DNA from: Megasphaera elsdenii
GTDB lineage: Bacteria; Bacillota; Negativicutes; Veillonellales; Megasphaeraceae
Reading direction: 5' to 3'
Length of the DNA stretch: 49,048 bases
NCBI RefSeq assembly: GCF_020539865.1
Contig: NZ_JAJBQV010000019.1
Coordinates: 1 to 49,048 of the forward strand
Part shown: in pieces, positions 33,120 through 41,872 of the stretch
How the letters are laid out: every line of letters starts with the position of its first letter
Numbering within the stretch: position 1 is the stretch's first letter
The notes under the pieces: model-generated
Databases searched by the model: none
Told to the model about the DNA's origin: nothing
The model's input: only the letters and a program-made list of their open reading frames with translations
Made by a program: the position numbers and the translations under genes

Positions 33120-34001
33120 ATGATTCATTTTACAGTAGGGACGATTATACGGCCTACTTCATTAGGCGGTGCCTTGAAACATTTCGGCGTCTCGTCGACA
33201 TTGCGGCGCCGGATCAAACACAACGGCATCTGCACCATCAACGGCCTGGCCGCTTCGACGCGGGACTTCGTCCATGAAGGCGATGAAATCTGCGTCACCC
33301 TTCCGGAAAAGAACCCTTTTCCGCCACAGGATATACCCATTGGCATTGTCTATGAAGACGACTACCTCATGGTCATCGACAAGCCGGCTGGGCTCCTGAT
33401 GCATCCCACCTCGGCCGTCCGGGACGGAACGCTGGCCAACGCCGTCGCCTATCATTATGAACAGACGGGACAGCACTGTTCATACCACCCCATGCATCGT
33501 CTGGACAAGAATACGTCCGGTCTCTGCATGGTCGCCAAAGAACCACAGATCCAGTACGCTTTCGATAAACAAGATTTTGGCTACAAGCGCTTGTACTTAG
33601 CTATCTGCGAGGGACGATACCCGTCGCGGGTCACAACTGTACACGCCCCTATCGGAAGATGTCCCGATAGCATCATTACCCGCTGTGTCCGCCTCGACGG
33701 CAAGCCAGCCTGGTCCGATTTCACCTGCCTCGCTTCCGGTGACGACTACAGCCTGCTCCAGGTCGTCCTGCACACGGGCCGTACCCATCAGATACGGGTC
33801 CACAGCAGTTATCTGGGCTACCCCTTGGCTGGTGATGACCTCTACGGCGGTTCGCGCCGCTTCATCGGCCGCCAGGCCCTGCACGCCTACTGTCTCCAGT
33901 TTACCCATCCCATGACCCACCGCTTCATCACCGTTAATTCCCAGTTGCCTGAAGATATGGACGCCCTCGTCCGTCGGGCTGGCTGGAATTATATATATTA
34001 A
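33120..34001 (+). CDS. RluA-family pseudouridine synthase
   Basis: A 293-residue enzyme that isomerises uridines in rRNA or tRNA. An N-terminal S4-like RNA-binding part (LRRRIKHNGICTINGLAA) is followed by the catalytic motif HRLDKNTSGLCMVAKE with the active-site aspartate, and RTHQIRVHSSYLGYPLAGD near the end. The frame opens at 33039, but the ATG at 33120 has GGGGAAATGCAA in front and gives a normal length. Which of RluC/RluD-type sites it modifies cannot be told. Transcription may continue into fba, 33 bases downstream. Confidence 0.92.
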   Translation: MIHFTVGTIIRPTSLGGALKHFGVSSTLRRRIKHNGICTINGLAASTRDFVHEGDEICVTLPEKNPFPPQDIPIGIVYEDDYLMVIDKPAGLLMHPTSAVRDGTLANAVAYHYEQTGQHCSYHPMHRLDKNTSGLCMVAKEPQIQYAFDKQDFGYKRLYLAICEGRYPSRVTTVHAPIGRCPDSIITRCVRLDGKPAWSDFTCLASGDDYSLLQVVLHTGRTHQIRVHSSYLGYPLAGDDLYGGSRRFIGRQALHAYCLQFTHPMTHRFITVNSQLPEDMDALVRRAGWNYIY

Positions 34002-34034
34002 TCATTTTACGTATTATGTAGGAGGAATGTAAAC

Positions 34035-35000
34035 ATGCCATTAATTGGAACTACAGAAATGTTTAAAAAAGCCTATGAAGGCCACTATGCTATCGGTGCA
34101 TTCAACATCAACAACATGGAAATCGTCCAGGGCGTTACCCAGGCCGCTGCTGAATTGAACTCGCCGATCATCCTTCAGGCTTCGGCCGGTGCCCGCAAAT
34201 ACGCTAAACCGCCGTATTTGAAACATCTCGTAGAAGCAGCTTTGGAAGATCATGATCTCCCCATCGCCCTTCACCTCGACCACGGCGCTGACTTTGAAAC
34301 CTGCAAAGACTGCATCGACGGCGGTTTCACTTCCGTCATGATCGACGGCTCGAAACATTCTTTCGAAGACAATATTGCCCTCACGAAAAAAGTCGTTGAA
34401 TATGCACACGCTCACGGCGTCGTCGTCGAAGGCGAACTGGGCCAGCTGGCCGGCATCGAAGACGATGTCAAAGTCGCTGCTCACGAAGCACACTATACGC
34501 GTCCGGAAGAAGTCGAAGAATTCGTATCCCGTACAGGCGTCGACTCCTTGGCTATCGCTATCGGCACCAGCCACGGCGCTTTCAAATTCACACCGGAACA
34601 GTGCACGCGCAACGCTGATGGCGTCCTCGTACCGCCGACACTCCGCTTCGACATCCTCGAAGAAGTCTCCAAACGCCTGCCGGGCTTCCCGATTGTCCTC
34701 CACGGCGCATCTTCGGTCGTACCGGAATATGTCAAGATCATCAATGAAAACGGCGGCAACCTGGCTGACGCTATCGGCATCCCGGAAGATCAGCTCCGCA
34801 AAGCGGCTTCCATGGCTGTCTGCAAGATCAATATCGACTCCGACCTCCGTCTCGGCCTGACTGCCGGCATCCGTCAGCACATGGCACAGCACCCGGAACA
34901 TTTCGACCCGCGCCAGTACCTCGCCGACGGCCGTCAGTTCGTTCATGACATCGTCGCTCACAAGATTAAATGCGTTCTCGGCTCGGAAGGCAAAGCTTAA
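34035..35000 (+). CDS. fba: Class II fructose-bisphosphate aldolase
   Basis: A 321-residue zinc aldolase that splits fructose 1,6-bisphosphate in glycolysis and reverses it in gluconeogenesis. The metal site is visible in LHLDHGADFETCKD and VVEGELGQLAG; NINNMEIVQG, IGTSHGAFKF and VLHGASSV are the other conserved elements. AGGAGGAATGTAAAC precedes the ATG. Codon choice is more AAA/GCT/GGC-biased than in neighbours, as for a highly expressed gene. The 333-codon frame on the opposite strand is a shadow. Some enzymes of this subgroup use tagatose bisphosphate; glycolytic use is more likely here. Confidence 0.95.
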   Translation: MPLIGTTEMFKKAYEGHYAIGAFNINNMEIVQGVTQAAAELNSPIILQASAGARKYAKPPYLKHLVEAALEDHDLPIALHLDHGADFETCKDCIDGGFTSVMIDGSKHSFEDNIALTKKVVEYAHAHGVVVEGELGQLAGIEDDVKVAAHEAHYTRPEEVEEFVSRTGVDSLAIAIGTSHGAFKFTPEQCTRNADGVLVPPTLRFDILEEVSKRLPGFPIVLHGASSVVPEYVKIINENGGNLADAIGIPEDQLRKAASMAVCKINIDSDLRLGLTAGIRQHMAQHPEHFDPRQYLADGRQFVHDIVAHKIKCVLGSEGKA

Positions 35001-35023
35001 TCGTATGTCTTGTAAAAAAGGTA

Positions 35024-35052
35024 TTGATTTTTTCTGCGCCATATGGTAAAAT
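35024..35052 (+). promoter_or_regulatory. rpsT promoter
   Basis: TTGATT (35024-35029), 17 bases, TAAAAT (35047-35052), 24 bases after the fba stop. Confidence 0.75.
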
Positions 35053-35090
35053 TTCTTCTAGTGTTCTTGTAAATTAGGGAGGTGAATCCA

Positions 35091-35357
35091 TTGCCGCAGA
35101 TTAAATCCAATATCAAAACGATGGAAAAAGACGCAGCTCGCCACGCAGCTAACTCTCAGGTTAAATCTTCTGTTCATACCGCTATCCGCCGTACGACCGA
35201 AGCTATCGCCGCTGGTGACGCTGAAGCTGTTAAAAAAGCATTCGATAAAGCTAGCAGCGTAATCGACAGCGCCGCACAGAAAGGCGTTCTCCATAAAAAC
35301 ACTGCAGCTCGTAAAAAATCCCGTTTGGCTTCCAAAGTCAATGCTATGGGTAAATAA
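35091..35357 (+). CDS. rpsT: Ribosomal protein S20, TTG start
   Basis: The 88-residue small-subunit protein S20, which binds 16S rRNA early in 30S assembly. It is Lys/Ala-rich and helical throughout; the start PQIKSNIKTMEKDA and end NTAARKKSRLASKV are diagnostic. The TTG at 35091 is the right start: GGAGGTG lies seven bases upstream, and the GTG at 35082 is part of that site. TTG starts are common for S20 and are part of its autoregulation in E. coli. It has its own promoter and terminator. Confidence 0.96.
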   Translation: MPQIKSNIKTMEKDAARHAANSQVKSSVHTAIRRTTEAIAAGDAEAVKKAFDKASSVIDSAAQKGVLHKNTAARKKSRLASKVNAMGK

Positions 35358-35365
35358 GTTTGACT

Positions 35366-35419
35366 GAAAAGGGGGACTGGCGCATGAAGGTTTCGACCAT
35401 CATGCACGGTCCCTTTTTC
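35366..35419 (+). terminator. rpsT terminator
   Basis: Imperfect stem AAAAGGGGGACTGGCGCATG / CATGCACGGTCCCTTTTT with a loop of about 14 bases, just after the rpsT stop. Confidence 0.8.
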
Positions 35420-35482
35420 GTTTATGTTTGAGGTTTAAAGCCTTCGCTAACAACTAACTGCTAGCCACTAACAATTTAAAGG
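35420..35482. repeat. Heptad array between rpsT and the MATE gene
   Basis: Nine consecutive 7-mers: GTTTATG, TTTGAGG, TTTAAAG, CCTTCGC, TAACAAC, TAACTGC, TAGCCAC, TAACAAT, TTAAAGG. The central unit is TAACNNC. It runs directly into the next terminator stem. Confidence 0.75.
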
Positions 35483-35510
35483 GCTTGTCGTTGTGCGACA
35501 AGCCCTTTTT
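35478..35510 (+). terminator. Terminator, GGGCTTGTCG stem family
   Basis: Perfect AAAGGGCTTGTCG / CGACAAGCCCTTT stem with a TTGTG loop and T-run. It lies just ahead of the MATE gene and after the rpsT terminator, so it is a second, apparently redundant stop. Confidence 0.85.
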
Positions 35511-35527
35511 CATACGAGGAGGATGCT

Positions 35528-36889
35528 ATGTTCCCTCATTTATTTCAATTACGCCATTTCCTGGTCTTGTTCTTCCCCCTGCTCCTGACCCAGATGGCGC
35601 AGGTCGGCACAGCGGTCTTTAGTTCTATCTTCAGCGGCCGTGCCGGTACTATCGATCTGGCCGGCGTCGCCGTGGCCGTCAATATCTGGTATCCTGTCTT
35701 TGCCGGCCTGTGCGGCATCTTTTTCGGCATCTCGCCGATTATCGCTCAGCTCCGAGGTGCGAAGAAAACGGAAGAAATCCCGATGTACATCATGCAAAGC
35801 CTCTACCTGAGCCTGGGCTTCACCATCGTCCTCTTCCTGGCTGGCGCCCTTTTGCTGCCACCTTTCCTCGACTTTATGGGCCTCGACACACCGGTCCGCT
35901 ACATCGCCTGGGAATATCTCAAGGCCTTAGCCCTAGGGCTGGTCCCTATCTGCCTGCAGGCGACGATGCGTTATATCGTCGATGCCCACGGCAAGACCCA
36001 CGTTTCCATGACCATCTTAGTAACCAATCTGGTCGTGACAATCATCCTCTTCCGCCTGCTCATCTTCGGCGCCGGTCCCATTCCGGCCATGGGCGGCATC
36101 GGTACAGGCTATGCCATCACCATCGCATCGTGGCTGTCCTTCTTGCTCTTCGTAGGCGTCCTCCAATGGATGGAGCCTTTCCGCTCTTACCACCTGTGGC
36201 GCCGCCTGCGGCCTTTCAGCAGCAGCCATTGCTATCATCAGCTGGAACTGGGCATTCCCATCTTCATCGCCGTCTTCTGTGAAACGAGCCTCTTCTCTAT
36301 CGTTGGCCTGCTCATGGCCGAATTCGGCACCTTATACTTGGCAGCCAACCAGGCAGCTATCAGTTTCTCGACGCTGACCTATACCCTGCCCTGGAGCATC
36401 AGCCTGACAGCGACTATCGTCATCGGTTACGAAGTCGGCGCCCGAAACTACGCGGCTGCCCGACAGTATGCGGTACTCTGCCAGATGACGGCCTTTGCCA
36501 TCGCCATAACCCTCATCGTCGTGACCTACCACTTTATCGATACGATTGCCGCCATCTTCACGAGCGATGCCGAGACGTTCTGGGCTATCCGCATGTTCAT
36601 TTTCTACGCCGTCGCCTTTTCCTTCTTTGATGCTGCCGGTACGCCAGTCCAGGGTATCCTGCGCGGCTATAAGGATGTCAAGATCATCACCTACGTCGCT
36701 TTCGTGACGTACTGGCTCATCAGCATTCCCATGGGGTATGCTATGGCCCACGTCACGTCCTACGGCCCTTATGGCTACTGGATCAGCCTCATCATCAGTC
36801 TGGCCATCAATGCCAGCGCCTTGAACTGGCGCCTTTGGAAGCACACGGCCTGGAAAACCCCTGTCCTATCCCCATCTACTAAGGAGTGA
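35528..36889 (+). CDS. MATE-family efflux transporter (NorM-like)
   Basis: A 453-residue, 12-segment exporter. LFFPLLLTQMAQVGTAVFSS and IWYPVFAGLCGIFFGISPII are the first bundle of the NorM branch, and the second bundle starts near LGIPIFIAVFCETSLFSIVG. It differs from the MATE at 16633-17985, which belongs to the MepA branch. The ATG follows GAGGAGGATGCT directly after a terminator, so its promoter is not evident and may overlap that terminator. The aminopeptidase gene follows after 4 bases. Substrates unknown. Confidence 0.92.
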   Translation: MFPHLFQLRHFLVLFFPLLLTQMAQVGTAVFSSIFSGRAGTIDLAGVAVAVNIWYPVFAGLCGIFFGISPIIAQLRGAKKTEEIPMYIMQSLYLSLGFTIVLFLAGALLLPPFLDFMGLDTPVRYIAWEYLKALALGLVPICLQATMRYIVDAHGKTHVSMTILVTNLVVTIILFRLLIFGAGPIPAMGGIGTGYAITIASWLSFLLFVGVLQWMEPFRSYHLWRRLRPFSSSHCYHQLELGIPIFIAVFCETSLFSIVGLLMAEFGTLYLAANQAAISFSTLTYTLPWSISLTATIVIGYEVGARNYAAARQYAVLCQMTAFAIAITLIVVTYHFIDTIAAIFTSDAETFWAIRMFIFYAVAFSFFDAAGTPVQGILRGYKDVKIITYVAFVTYWLISIPMGYAMAHVTSYGPYGYWISLIISLAINASALNWRLWKHTAWKTPVLSPSTKE

Positions 36890-36893
36890 TTTT

Positions 36894-38126
36894 ATGCCAA
36901 CTACGAAACAATTAACGGCTTATGCCCGCGTCCTCTTACAAAAGGGGCTAAATCTCCAACAAGGCCAGACCCTGGTCATCAACGCCCCTGTCGAATCGCA
37001 CGACTTCGTCACGCTCTTGACGAAAGAGGCCTATACGGCCGGCGCTGCCCAGGTCGTCTGCAACTGGCGCTCTGACGCCATGGCCCGCCTGCGCTACGAA
37101 CACGAAGACCAGCAATACTTCGAGTCCCTGCCGGACTGGCGCCGCGATTTCAGCCTCTATTACTACCACAAGAAAGCAGCCTTCCTCAGCCTCATCTCAG
37201 CCAACCCGTATCTCATGGACGGCATCGATACCAAGAAGATATTTGCCCAGCAGAAGGCCCAGAACGAAGCCTTAAAGGAATATATCGACGGCATGATGGC
37301 CTCGAAGACGACGTGGCTCGTCGCCGCCGTTCCCAGTGCTATCTGGGCCAAACTGCTCTACCCGAACCTCGATGCAGCGGCGGCTTACGAAGCGTTGTGG
37401 AACCAGATCCTTCAATCGTCCCGTGCCGACGGTGCCGATGCCCTGGCCGCTTGGGACACCCATCTGGCAGAATTGAAGAAGCGCCGGACCTGGATGACGG
37501 ACCAGCACTTCACGAGCTTGCACTACACGAACAGCCTGGGAACAGACCTGACTATCGGCCTGCCAGTCGGCCACCTCTGGCAAGGCGGCATGGAAGAAAC
37601 GGCGGACCACCTATTGTTCAACGCCAACATTCCGACGGAAGAAATCTATTCAGCACCTAAGGCGGATGCCGTCAACGGCACAGTCTACAGCACGAAGCCC
37701 TTGGTCTATAATGGCAACCTCATCGACAAGTTCCATTTGACCTTCAATGACGGCAAAGTCATCGACGCCGCCGCTGAAACAGGCGAAGACGTCCTGAAGA
37801 AACTCATCGCCATCGACGACGGTGCCTGCCGACTTGGCGAAGTGGCCCTCATCCCCTATCACTCGCCCATTTCCTTGTCGGGCATTCTCTTCTATGAAAC
37901 GCTGTTCGACGAAAACGCCTCGTGCCATCTGGCCCTGGGCGCCTCGTATCCGACCTGCCTAGCTGGCGGTGCCGATATGGACAAGGATGCCGTTGCCGCA
38001 GCCGGCCTCAACGACTCGATGATCCACGTAGACTTCATGGTCGGTTCGCCGGATCTGACCATCACTGGTATGAAAGCCGACGGCACGACGGTGCCGGTCT
38101 TCACGGACGGAGACTGGGCGCAGTAA
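36894..38126 (+). CDS. M29-family aminopeptidase
   Basis: A 410-residue metallo-aminopeptidase of the AmpS/PepS/aminopeptidase T family, cytoplasmic, removing N-terminal residues from peptides. The C-terminal half carries the metal-binding elements in the expected order: ANIPTEEIYSAP, LGEVALIPYHSPIS, LALGASYPTC and MIHVDFMVGSPDLTITG. The length matches the family (about 410). It starts with AAGGAGTG 4 bases behind the MATE gene, so the two are probably co-transcribed. No terminator is obvious before the SAM riboswitch promoter. Confidence 0.93.
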   Translation: MPTTKQLTAYARVLLQKGLNLQQGQTLVINAPVESHDFVTLLTKEAYTAGAAQVVCNWRSDAMARLRYEHEDQQYFESLPDWRRDFSLYYYHKKAAFLSLISANPYLMDGIDTKKIFAQQKAQNEALKEYIDGMMASKTTWLVAAVPSAIWAKLLYPNLDAAAAYEALWNQILQSSRADGADALAAWDTHLAELKKRRTWMTDQHFTSLHYTNSLGTDLTIGLPVGHLWQGGMEETADHLLFNANIPTEEIYSAPKADAVNGTVYSTKPLVYNGNLIDKFHLTFNDGKVIDAAAETGEDVLKKLIAIDDGACRLGEVALIPYHSPISLSGILFYETLFDENASCHLALGASYPTCLAGGADMDKDAVAAAGLNDSMIHVDFMVGSPDLTITGMKADGTTVPVFTDGDWAQ

Positions 38127-38136
38127 GGGTTCTCCA

Positions 38137-38165
38137 TTGACAATCCTGCTTATCCGTGCTAACAT
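38137..38165 (+). promoter_or_regulatory. Promoter of the metNI operon
   Basis: TTGACA (38137-38142), 17 bases, TAACAT (38160-38165), about 20 bases ahead of the riboswitch. Confidence 0.75.
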
Positions 38166-38187
38166 AGAGTGAAACAACAATATACCC

Positions 38188-38281
38188 TTCATCTAGAGCA
38201 GCTGAGGGACTGGCCCGATGACGCTGCGGCAACCCCCTATCGGGAAGGTGCCAATTCCAACGGAACATTCCGACAGATGAA
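38188..38281 (+). ncRNA. SAM-I riboswitch (S-box) controlling metNI
   Basis: The P1 stem TTCATCT/AGATGAA encloses the conserved core: AGAG near the start, GAGGGACTGGCCCGATGA, GCGGCAACC, and AAGGTGCCAATTCC. Downstream, the P1 3' strand AGATGA can pair instead with TCATCT at 38303-38308, which is in the loop of the terminator at 38298-38325. So with SAM, P1 forms and transcription stops; without SAM, the antiterminator forms and metNI is made. Confidence 0.95.
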
Positions 38282-38297
38282 ATGAAACCGTATATAC

Positions 38298-38325
38298 GGC
38301 CGTCATCTGCATGGCGGCCTTTTTT
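38298..38325 (+). terminator. Regulated terminator of the SAM riboswitch
   Basis: GGCCGTC / GGCGGCC stem followed by six Ts, competing with the antiterminator helix described for the riboswitch. Confidence 0.88.
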
Positions 38326-38370
38326 ATTGTTGTTTTTTCCTAGTTACGCCTATTTTAAGGAGTTGATATT

Positions 38371-39414
38371 GTGATTACACTGAAAAATATTACCAAGACC
38401 TACGGCGGATCAGCTCAGGTCCAGGCCCTGAAAGGCATCAACCTGACCATCGACGACGGCGAGATCTTCGGTATCATCGGCAAGAGCGGTGCCGGCAAAT
38501 CGACGCTGGTCCGCTGCATCAATATGTTAGAAAAACCGACGAGCGGCCAGGTCATCATCGACGACAAGGATTTGACCAAGATGAATGAATCCCAGCTGCG
38601 GGCAGAACGTAAGAACATCGGCATGATTTTCCAGCACTTCAATCTGTTATCATCCCGTACGGTTGCCGAAAACATTGCCTTCCCGCTGGAACTGGTCGGC
38701 GCTTCGAAAGACGTCATCGAAAAGAAAGTCGCTTCCCTCCTCGACCTGGTCGGCCTCAGCGACCGGGCCGGCAATTATCCGTCCCAACTCTCAGGCGGCC
38801 AGAAACAGCGCGTCGGCATCGCCCGTGCCCTGGCCAGCGACCCGAAGATTCTGCTCTGCGACGAAGCCACCTCAGCCTTGGACCCGCAGACGACGAAATC
38901 CATTCTGGAACTGCTCCAGGACATCAACCAGCGCTTAGGTATCACCATCGTCGTCATCACTCATGAAATGGCCGTCGTCAAGGAAATCTGCCATCGCGTC
39001 GCCGTCATTGAAAGCGGCGTCATCAAGGAAATGGGCCGTGTCGTCGACATCTTCACCAACCCCCAGTCCCAGACCATGAAAGACTTCGTCACGTCTATCA
39101 TCAACATGGAACTGCCGGCAGGCATCAAGAACCTGGGCGTCACGGAACAACCGTCACCAGACCGCTACATGCTCGTCCGCCTGCGCTTCAAAGGCGCTGC
39201 GACCAGTGACCCCGTCGTCGCTGATGTCGTCCGCAAATTCAACGTCGAAGTCAGCGTCCTTTACGGCAACATCGACTACATCCAAGACGAACCTTTCGGC
39301 TATCTCATCGTCGTCATCATGGGCGATATGGAAACACAGGCCAAGGCATTCTCGTACATCAAAACATTACCGATTGGAAGCGAGGTTTTAGGTTATGTCC
39401 CAAGAAATCATTAA
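38371..39414 (+). CDS. metN: Methionine ABC transporter ATP-binding protein, GTG start
   Basis: The 347-residue ATPase of the D-/L-methionine importer. Walker A GKSGAGKST, signature LSGGQKQRVGIARAL, Walker B ILLCDEATSALD and the switch TIVVITHEMAV are complete. Residues from about 265 on (MLVRLRFKGAATSDPVVADV) form the NIL domain that senses internal methionine and shuts off transport. GTG start after AAGGAGTTGATATT. metI begins inside its last codons. Controlled by the SAM-I riboswitch upstream. Confidence 0.97.
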   Translation: MITLKNITKTYGGSAQVQALKGINLTIDDGEIFGIIGKSGAGKSTLVRCINMLEKPTSGQVIIDDKDLTKMNESQLRAERKNIGMIFQHFNLLSSRTVAENIAFPLELVGASKDVIEKKVASLLDLVGLSDRAGNYPSQLSGGQKQRVGIARALASDPKILLCDEATSALDPQTTKSILELLQDINQRLGITIVVITHEMAVVKEICHRVAVIESGVIKEMGRVVDIFTNPQSQTMKDFVTSIINMELPAGIKNLGVTEQPSPDRYMLVRLRFKGAATSDPVVADVVRKFNVEVSVLYGNIDYIQDEPFGYLIVVIMGDMETQAKAFSYIKTLPIGSEVLGYVPRNH

Positions 39415-40048
39415 ATTAATGCTCCAAGGCATTGAAGAAACGTTCTATATGGTCGCCGTCGCCACAGTTATCGGCGGTATCATCGGCATTCCCCTGGGGA
39501 TCACCCTGGTTACGACCAGCAAGGGCCATATTCTGGAAAACCGCTTCATCAATCAGATCCTTGGCACTATCGTCAACATCATCCGGTCCATTCCGTTCAT
39601 CATCCTCATGGTCGCCATCATCCCGCTGACGCGCCTCATTGCCGGCACATCCATCGGCACGACGGCAGCCTGCGTCCCCTTGACCATCGTCGCCATCCCC
39701 TTCTTGAGCCGTCTCGTCGAAACGTCCATTCGCGACGTCGACTTCGGCCTCGTCGAAGCGGCGGAATCCATGGGGGCTACGCCCTTCCAGATCATCCGCA
39801 AAGTCCTCATCCCAGAAGCCTTGCCGACGATCATCAATAACATCACCGTCCTCATCGTCAACCTCATCGGGGCATCGGCCATGGCCGGCGCCATCGGCGG
39901 TGGCGGCCTCGGGGATATCGCCATCCGCTACGGCTACCAGCGATTCCGTCCCGACGTCATGCTGGCGACGATCATCATCCTCATCGTCGTCGTCAACGTC
40001 ATCCAAGCCGGCGGTGACTTCGCATCGAGAAAAAAGAATAAAAAATAA
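39395..40048 (+). CDS. metI: Methionine ABC transporter permease
   Basis: The 217-residue membrane subunit with five hydrophobic segments. The cytoplasmic coupling motif is VEAAESMGATPFQIIRKVLI. It overlaps metN by 20 bases, as usual. The binding-protein gene metQ that normally follows is absent: a strong terminator begins 8 bases after the stop. The importer must use a MetQ-like lipoprotein encoded elsewhere. Confidence 0.96.
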   Translation: MSQEIIKLMLQGIEETFYMVAVATVIGGIIGIPLGITLVTTSKGHILENRFINQILGTIVNIIRSIPFIILMVAIIPLTRLIAGTSIGTTAACVPLTIVAIPFLSRLVETSIRDVDFGLVEAAESMGATPFQIIRKVLIPEALPTIINNITVLIVNLIGASAMAGAIGGGGLGDIAIRYGYQRFRPDVMLATIIILIVVVNVIQAGGDFASRKKNKK

Positions 40049-40055
40049 ATAATAG

Positions 40056-40092
40056 AAAAAAATAGGCTGTCGTAAGCGACAGCCTATTTTTT
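40056..40092. terminator. Bidirectional terminator between metI and pyrD
   Basis: AAAAAATAGGCTGTCG / CGACAGCCTATTTTTT, a perfect 16-bp stem with a TAAG loop, between two convergent genes. Confidence 0.95.
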
Positions 40093-40095
40093 AAG

Positions 40096-40122
40096 TTTGA
40101 TATCAAACCTCAAACATCAAAC
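40096..40122. repeat. Heptad array overlapping the pyrD stop
   Basis: On the minus strand AGTTTGA, TGTTTGA, GGTTTGA and TATCAAA follow one another. The first unit contains the pyrD stop codon, so the last codons of pyrD belong to the array. Confidence 0.6.
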
Positions 40123-41034
40123 TTTCAATTGTCCTACAATATCTTGGATGTGTTCGATGCCTTCGTCACGGCAATACTGGTCCAGGCCTTCGGCAATGGT
40201 TTCGACGGCCCTGGGGTCGACGAAGTTATGGGCACCGACGGCGACGGCACTGGCACCGGCCAGCATGAATTCGACGGCATCCTGCCAGGTCGAAATGCCT
40301 CCTAAGCCGAGGATGGGGATGGATACAGCCTGGGCCGTCTGCCATACCATGCGCAGCGCGACAGGCTTAACAGCCGGGCCGGACAAACCACCGGTGATAT
40401 TGCCCAGCAAAGGACGGCGGGTCTTGATATCGATGGCCATGCCCGTCAGGGTATTGATGAGCGATACGGCATCGGCACCAGCTGCTTCGACGGCTTTGGC
40501 CATGACCGTAATATCCGTGACGTTCGGCGACAGTTTGACGATGACCGGTTTCTTCGTATGGTCCTTGACGCTGCGCGTAACCGCAGCGGCCGCTTCTGGC
40601 TGAGTACCGAAGACGATGCCCCCTTCTTTGACATTCGGGCAGGAAATATTGACTTCCAAGGCAGCGACACCGTCGACGTCAAGCTGGGCCGCCAATTCGC
40701 CGTACTCTTCAGCAGTCCCAGCCGATATATTGACGATAAGCGGTGTCTGGCAAGCTTCATGGACCTTGGGCAGGATATCCCGCTTGAAAACTTCGACGCC
40801 CGGGTTTTCCAGGCCGATGCAGTTGAGCATCCCTGCCGGTGTTTCAGCTACGCGGACGCCGGGATTGCCCGGCCGCGGCAGCGGCGTGATGCCCTTGGAA
40901 ATAATGGCCCCGACGTGATCGAGGTCGAGAAAATCACTGTATTCTATGCCGAATCCAAAGGTTCCCGAAGCTCCCATGACCGGTGTCTTCATAGAAATCC
41001 CGGCGAATTGGACGGCAATGCGTTCGCTGATCAT
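40117..41034 (-). CDS. pyrD: Dihydroorotate dehydrogenase B, catalytic subunit
   Basis: A 305-residue FMN enzyme of class 1B that oxidises dihydroorotate to orotate. Visible are [31 protein letters not shown] with the class-1 catalytic cysteine, LSPNVTDIT, and the phosphate-binding [17 protein letters not shown]. It overlaps pyrK by 4 bases and needs PyrK to pass electrons to NAD+. The C-terminus runs into the short repeat described at 40096-40122. Confidence 0.96.
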   Translation of the reverse strand: MISERIAVQFAGISMKTPVMGASGTFGFGIEYSDFLDLDHVGAIISKGITPLPRPGNPGVRVAETPAGMLNCIGLENPGVEVFKRDILPKVHEACQTPLIVNISAGTAEEYGELAAQLDVDGVAALEVNISCPNVKEGGIVFGTQPEAAAAVTRSVKDHTKKPVIVKLSPNVTDITVMAKAVEAAGADAVSLINTLTGMAIDIKTRRPLLGNITGGLSGPAVKPVALRMVWQTAQAVSIPILGLGGISTWQDAVEFMLAGASAVAVGAHNFVDPRAVETIAEGLDQYCRDEGIEHIQDIVGQLKV

Positions 41035-41795
41035 GCAAAGACCTCCTTCGCGTCAAATACGGGGCCGTCGGCACAGACTTTATAGCGCTTGCCGTCGAGC
41101 TTACTTTCAAAGGTACACCCCAGGCAGACGCCGATACCACAGGCCATCCGCTTTTCCATAGATACTTCACAAGCTACGCCGGCCTTGGCCGAAGCCTGGG
41201 CAATCGTCTTCATCATGACTGTCGGACCGCAGACCGATACGCGGTCAATGGGCTGATCGGCAAAAATTTGCGGCAGCGCATCGACGGCAAAACCTTTGAT
41301 GCCCTGCGAACCGTCGTCGGTCGTCACGTAGATTCGGCCAGCATAGGGTTCAAAAAACTTCGTCCAGAACGTTTCAGCCGCCGTCTTGCCAGCAACGAGC
41401 ACGACGGGATGGTCCAGGCGTTTAGCCAAAAAGATGAGCGGCGCCAGGCCGACACCGCCGCCAGCCAACAGTACCTTGCCCGGCATCGTCGTAAAGACGC
41501 CTTCCCCTAACGGGCCTTCGACACTGAGTGTATCGCCTTGGCGCAACGTCTGCATTTCGGCTGTGCCGATGCCGACTAGGCGGTAAATGATCGTAACATT
41601 GCCCGATTCCGTATCGGCATCGACGATGCCAAAAGGACGGCGCAAAAAGGTCTGTCCCCCATCGCGATGGACATTGACAAACTGACCGGGCTGCGCTTCC
41701 CGGGCAATTTGCGGTGCATGGAATACCATTTTCCAAACTTCAGGAATAATGGCTTCATTCTCGACGATAGTCGCCATTTCCAAGAATTTCTTCAC
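41031..41795 (-). CDS. pyrK: Dihydroorotate dehydrogenase B, electron-transfer subunit, GTG start
   Basis: A 254-residue FAD/[2Fe-2S] protein. The FAD domain has [14 protein letters not shown], the NAD-binding part [19 protein letters not shown], and the C-terminal cluster loop [11 protein letters not shown] plus a later cysteine in KVCADGP. It accepts electrons from PyrD and reduces NAD+. I use the GTG at 41795, with AGGATG about ten bases upstream; an internal ATG six codons later lacks a site. First gene of the pyrK-pyrD unit, with a TACAAT -10-like box upstream. Other pyrimidine genes are not in the window. Confidence 0.95.
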   Translation of the reverse strand: MKKFLEMATIVENEAIIPEVWKMVFHAPQIAREAQPGQFVNVHRDGGQTFLRRPFGIVDADTESGNVTIIYRLVGIGTAEMQTLRQGDTLSVEGPLGEGVFTTMPGKVLLAGGGVGLAPLIFLAKRLDHPVVLVAGKTAAETFWTKFFEPYAGRIYVTTDDGSQGIKGFAVDALPQIFADQPIDRVSVCGPTVMMKTIAQASAKAGVACEVSMEKRMACGIGVCLGCTFESKLDGKRYKVCADGPVFDAKEVFA

Positions 41796-41872
41796 CTGTT
41801 AATCATCCTTCCTCTATTTGCAATAAGAACAGTTTCATTGTACCACAGAACAGCCGATTTTCGTAGCCAAAA

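Noticed and set aside
34041..35042. 333-codon minus-strand frame opposite fba
   Set aside because: Shadow of fba: strongly biased codons leave the reverse frame open. No ribosome site and no recognisable domain, while fba is unmistakable.
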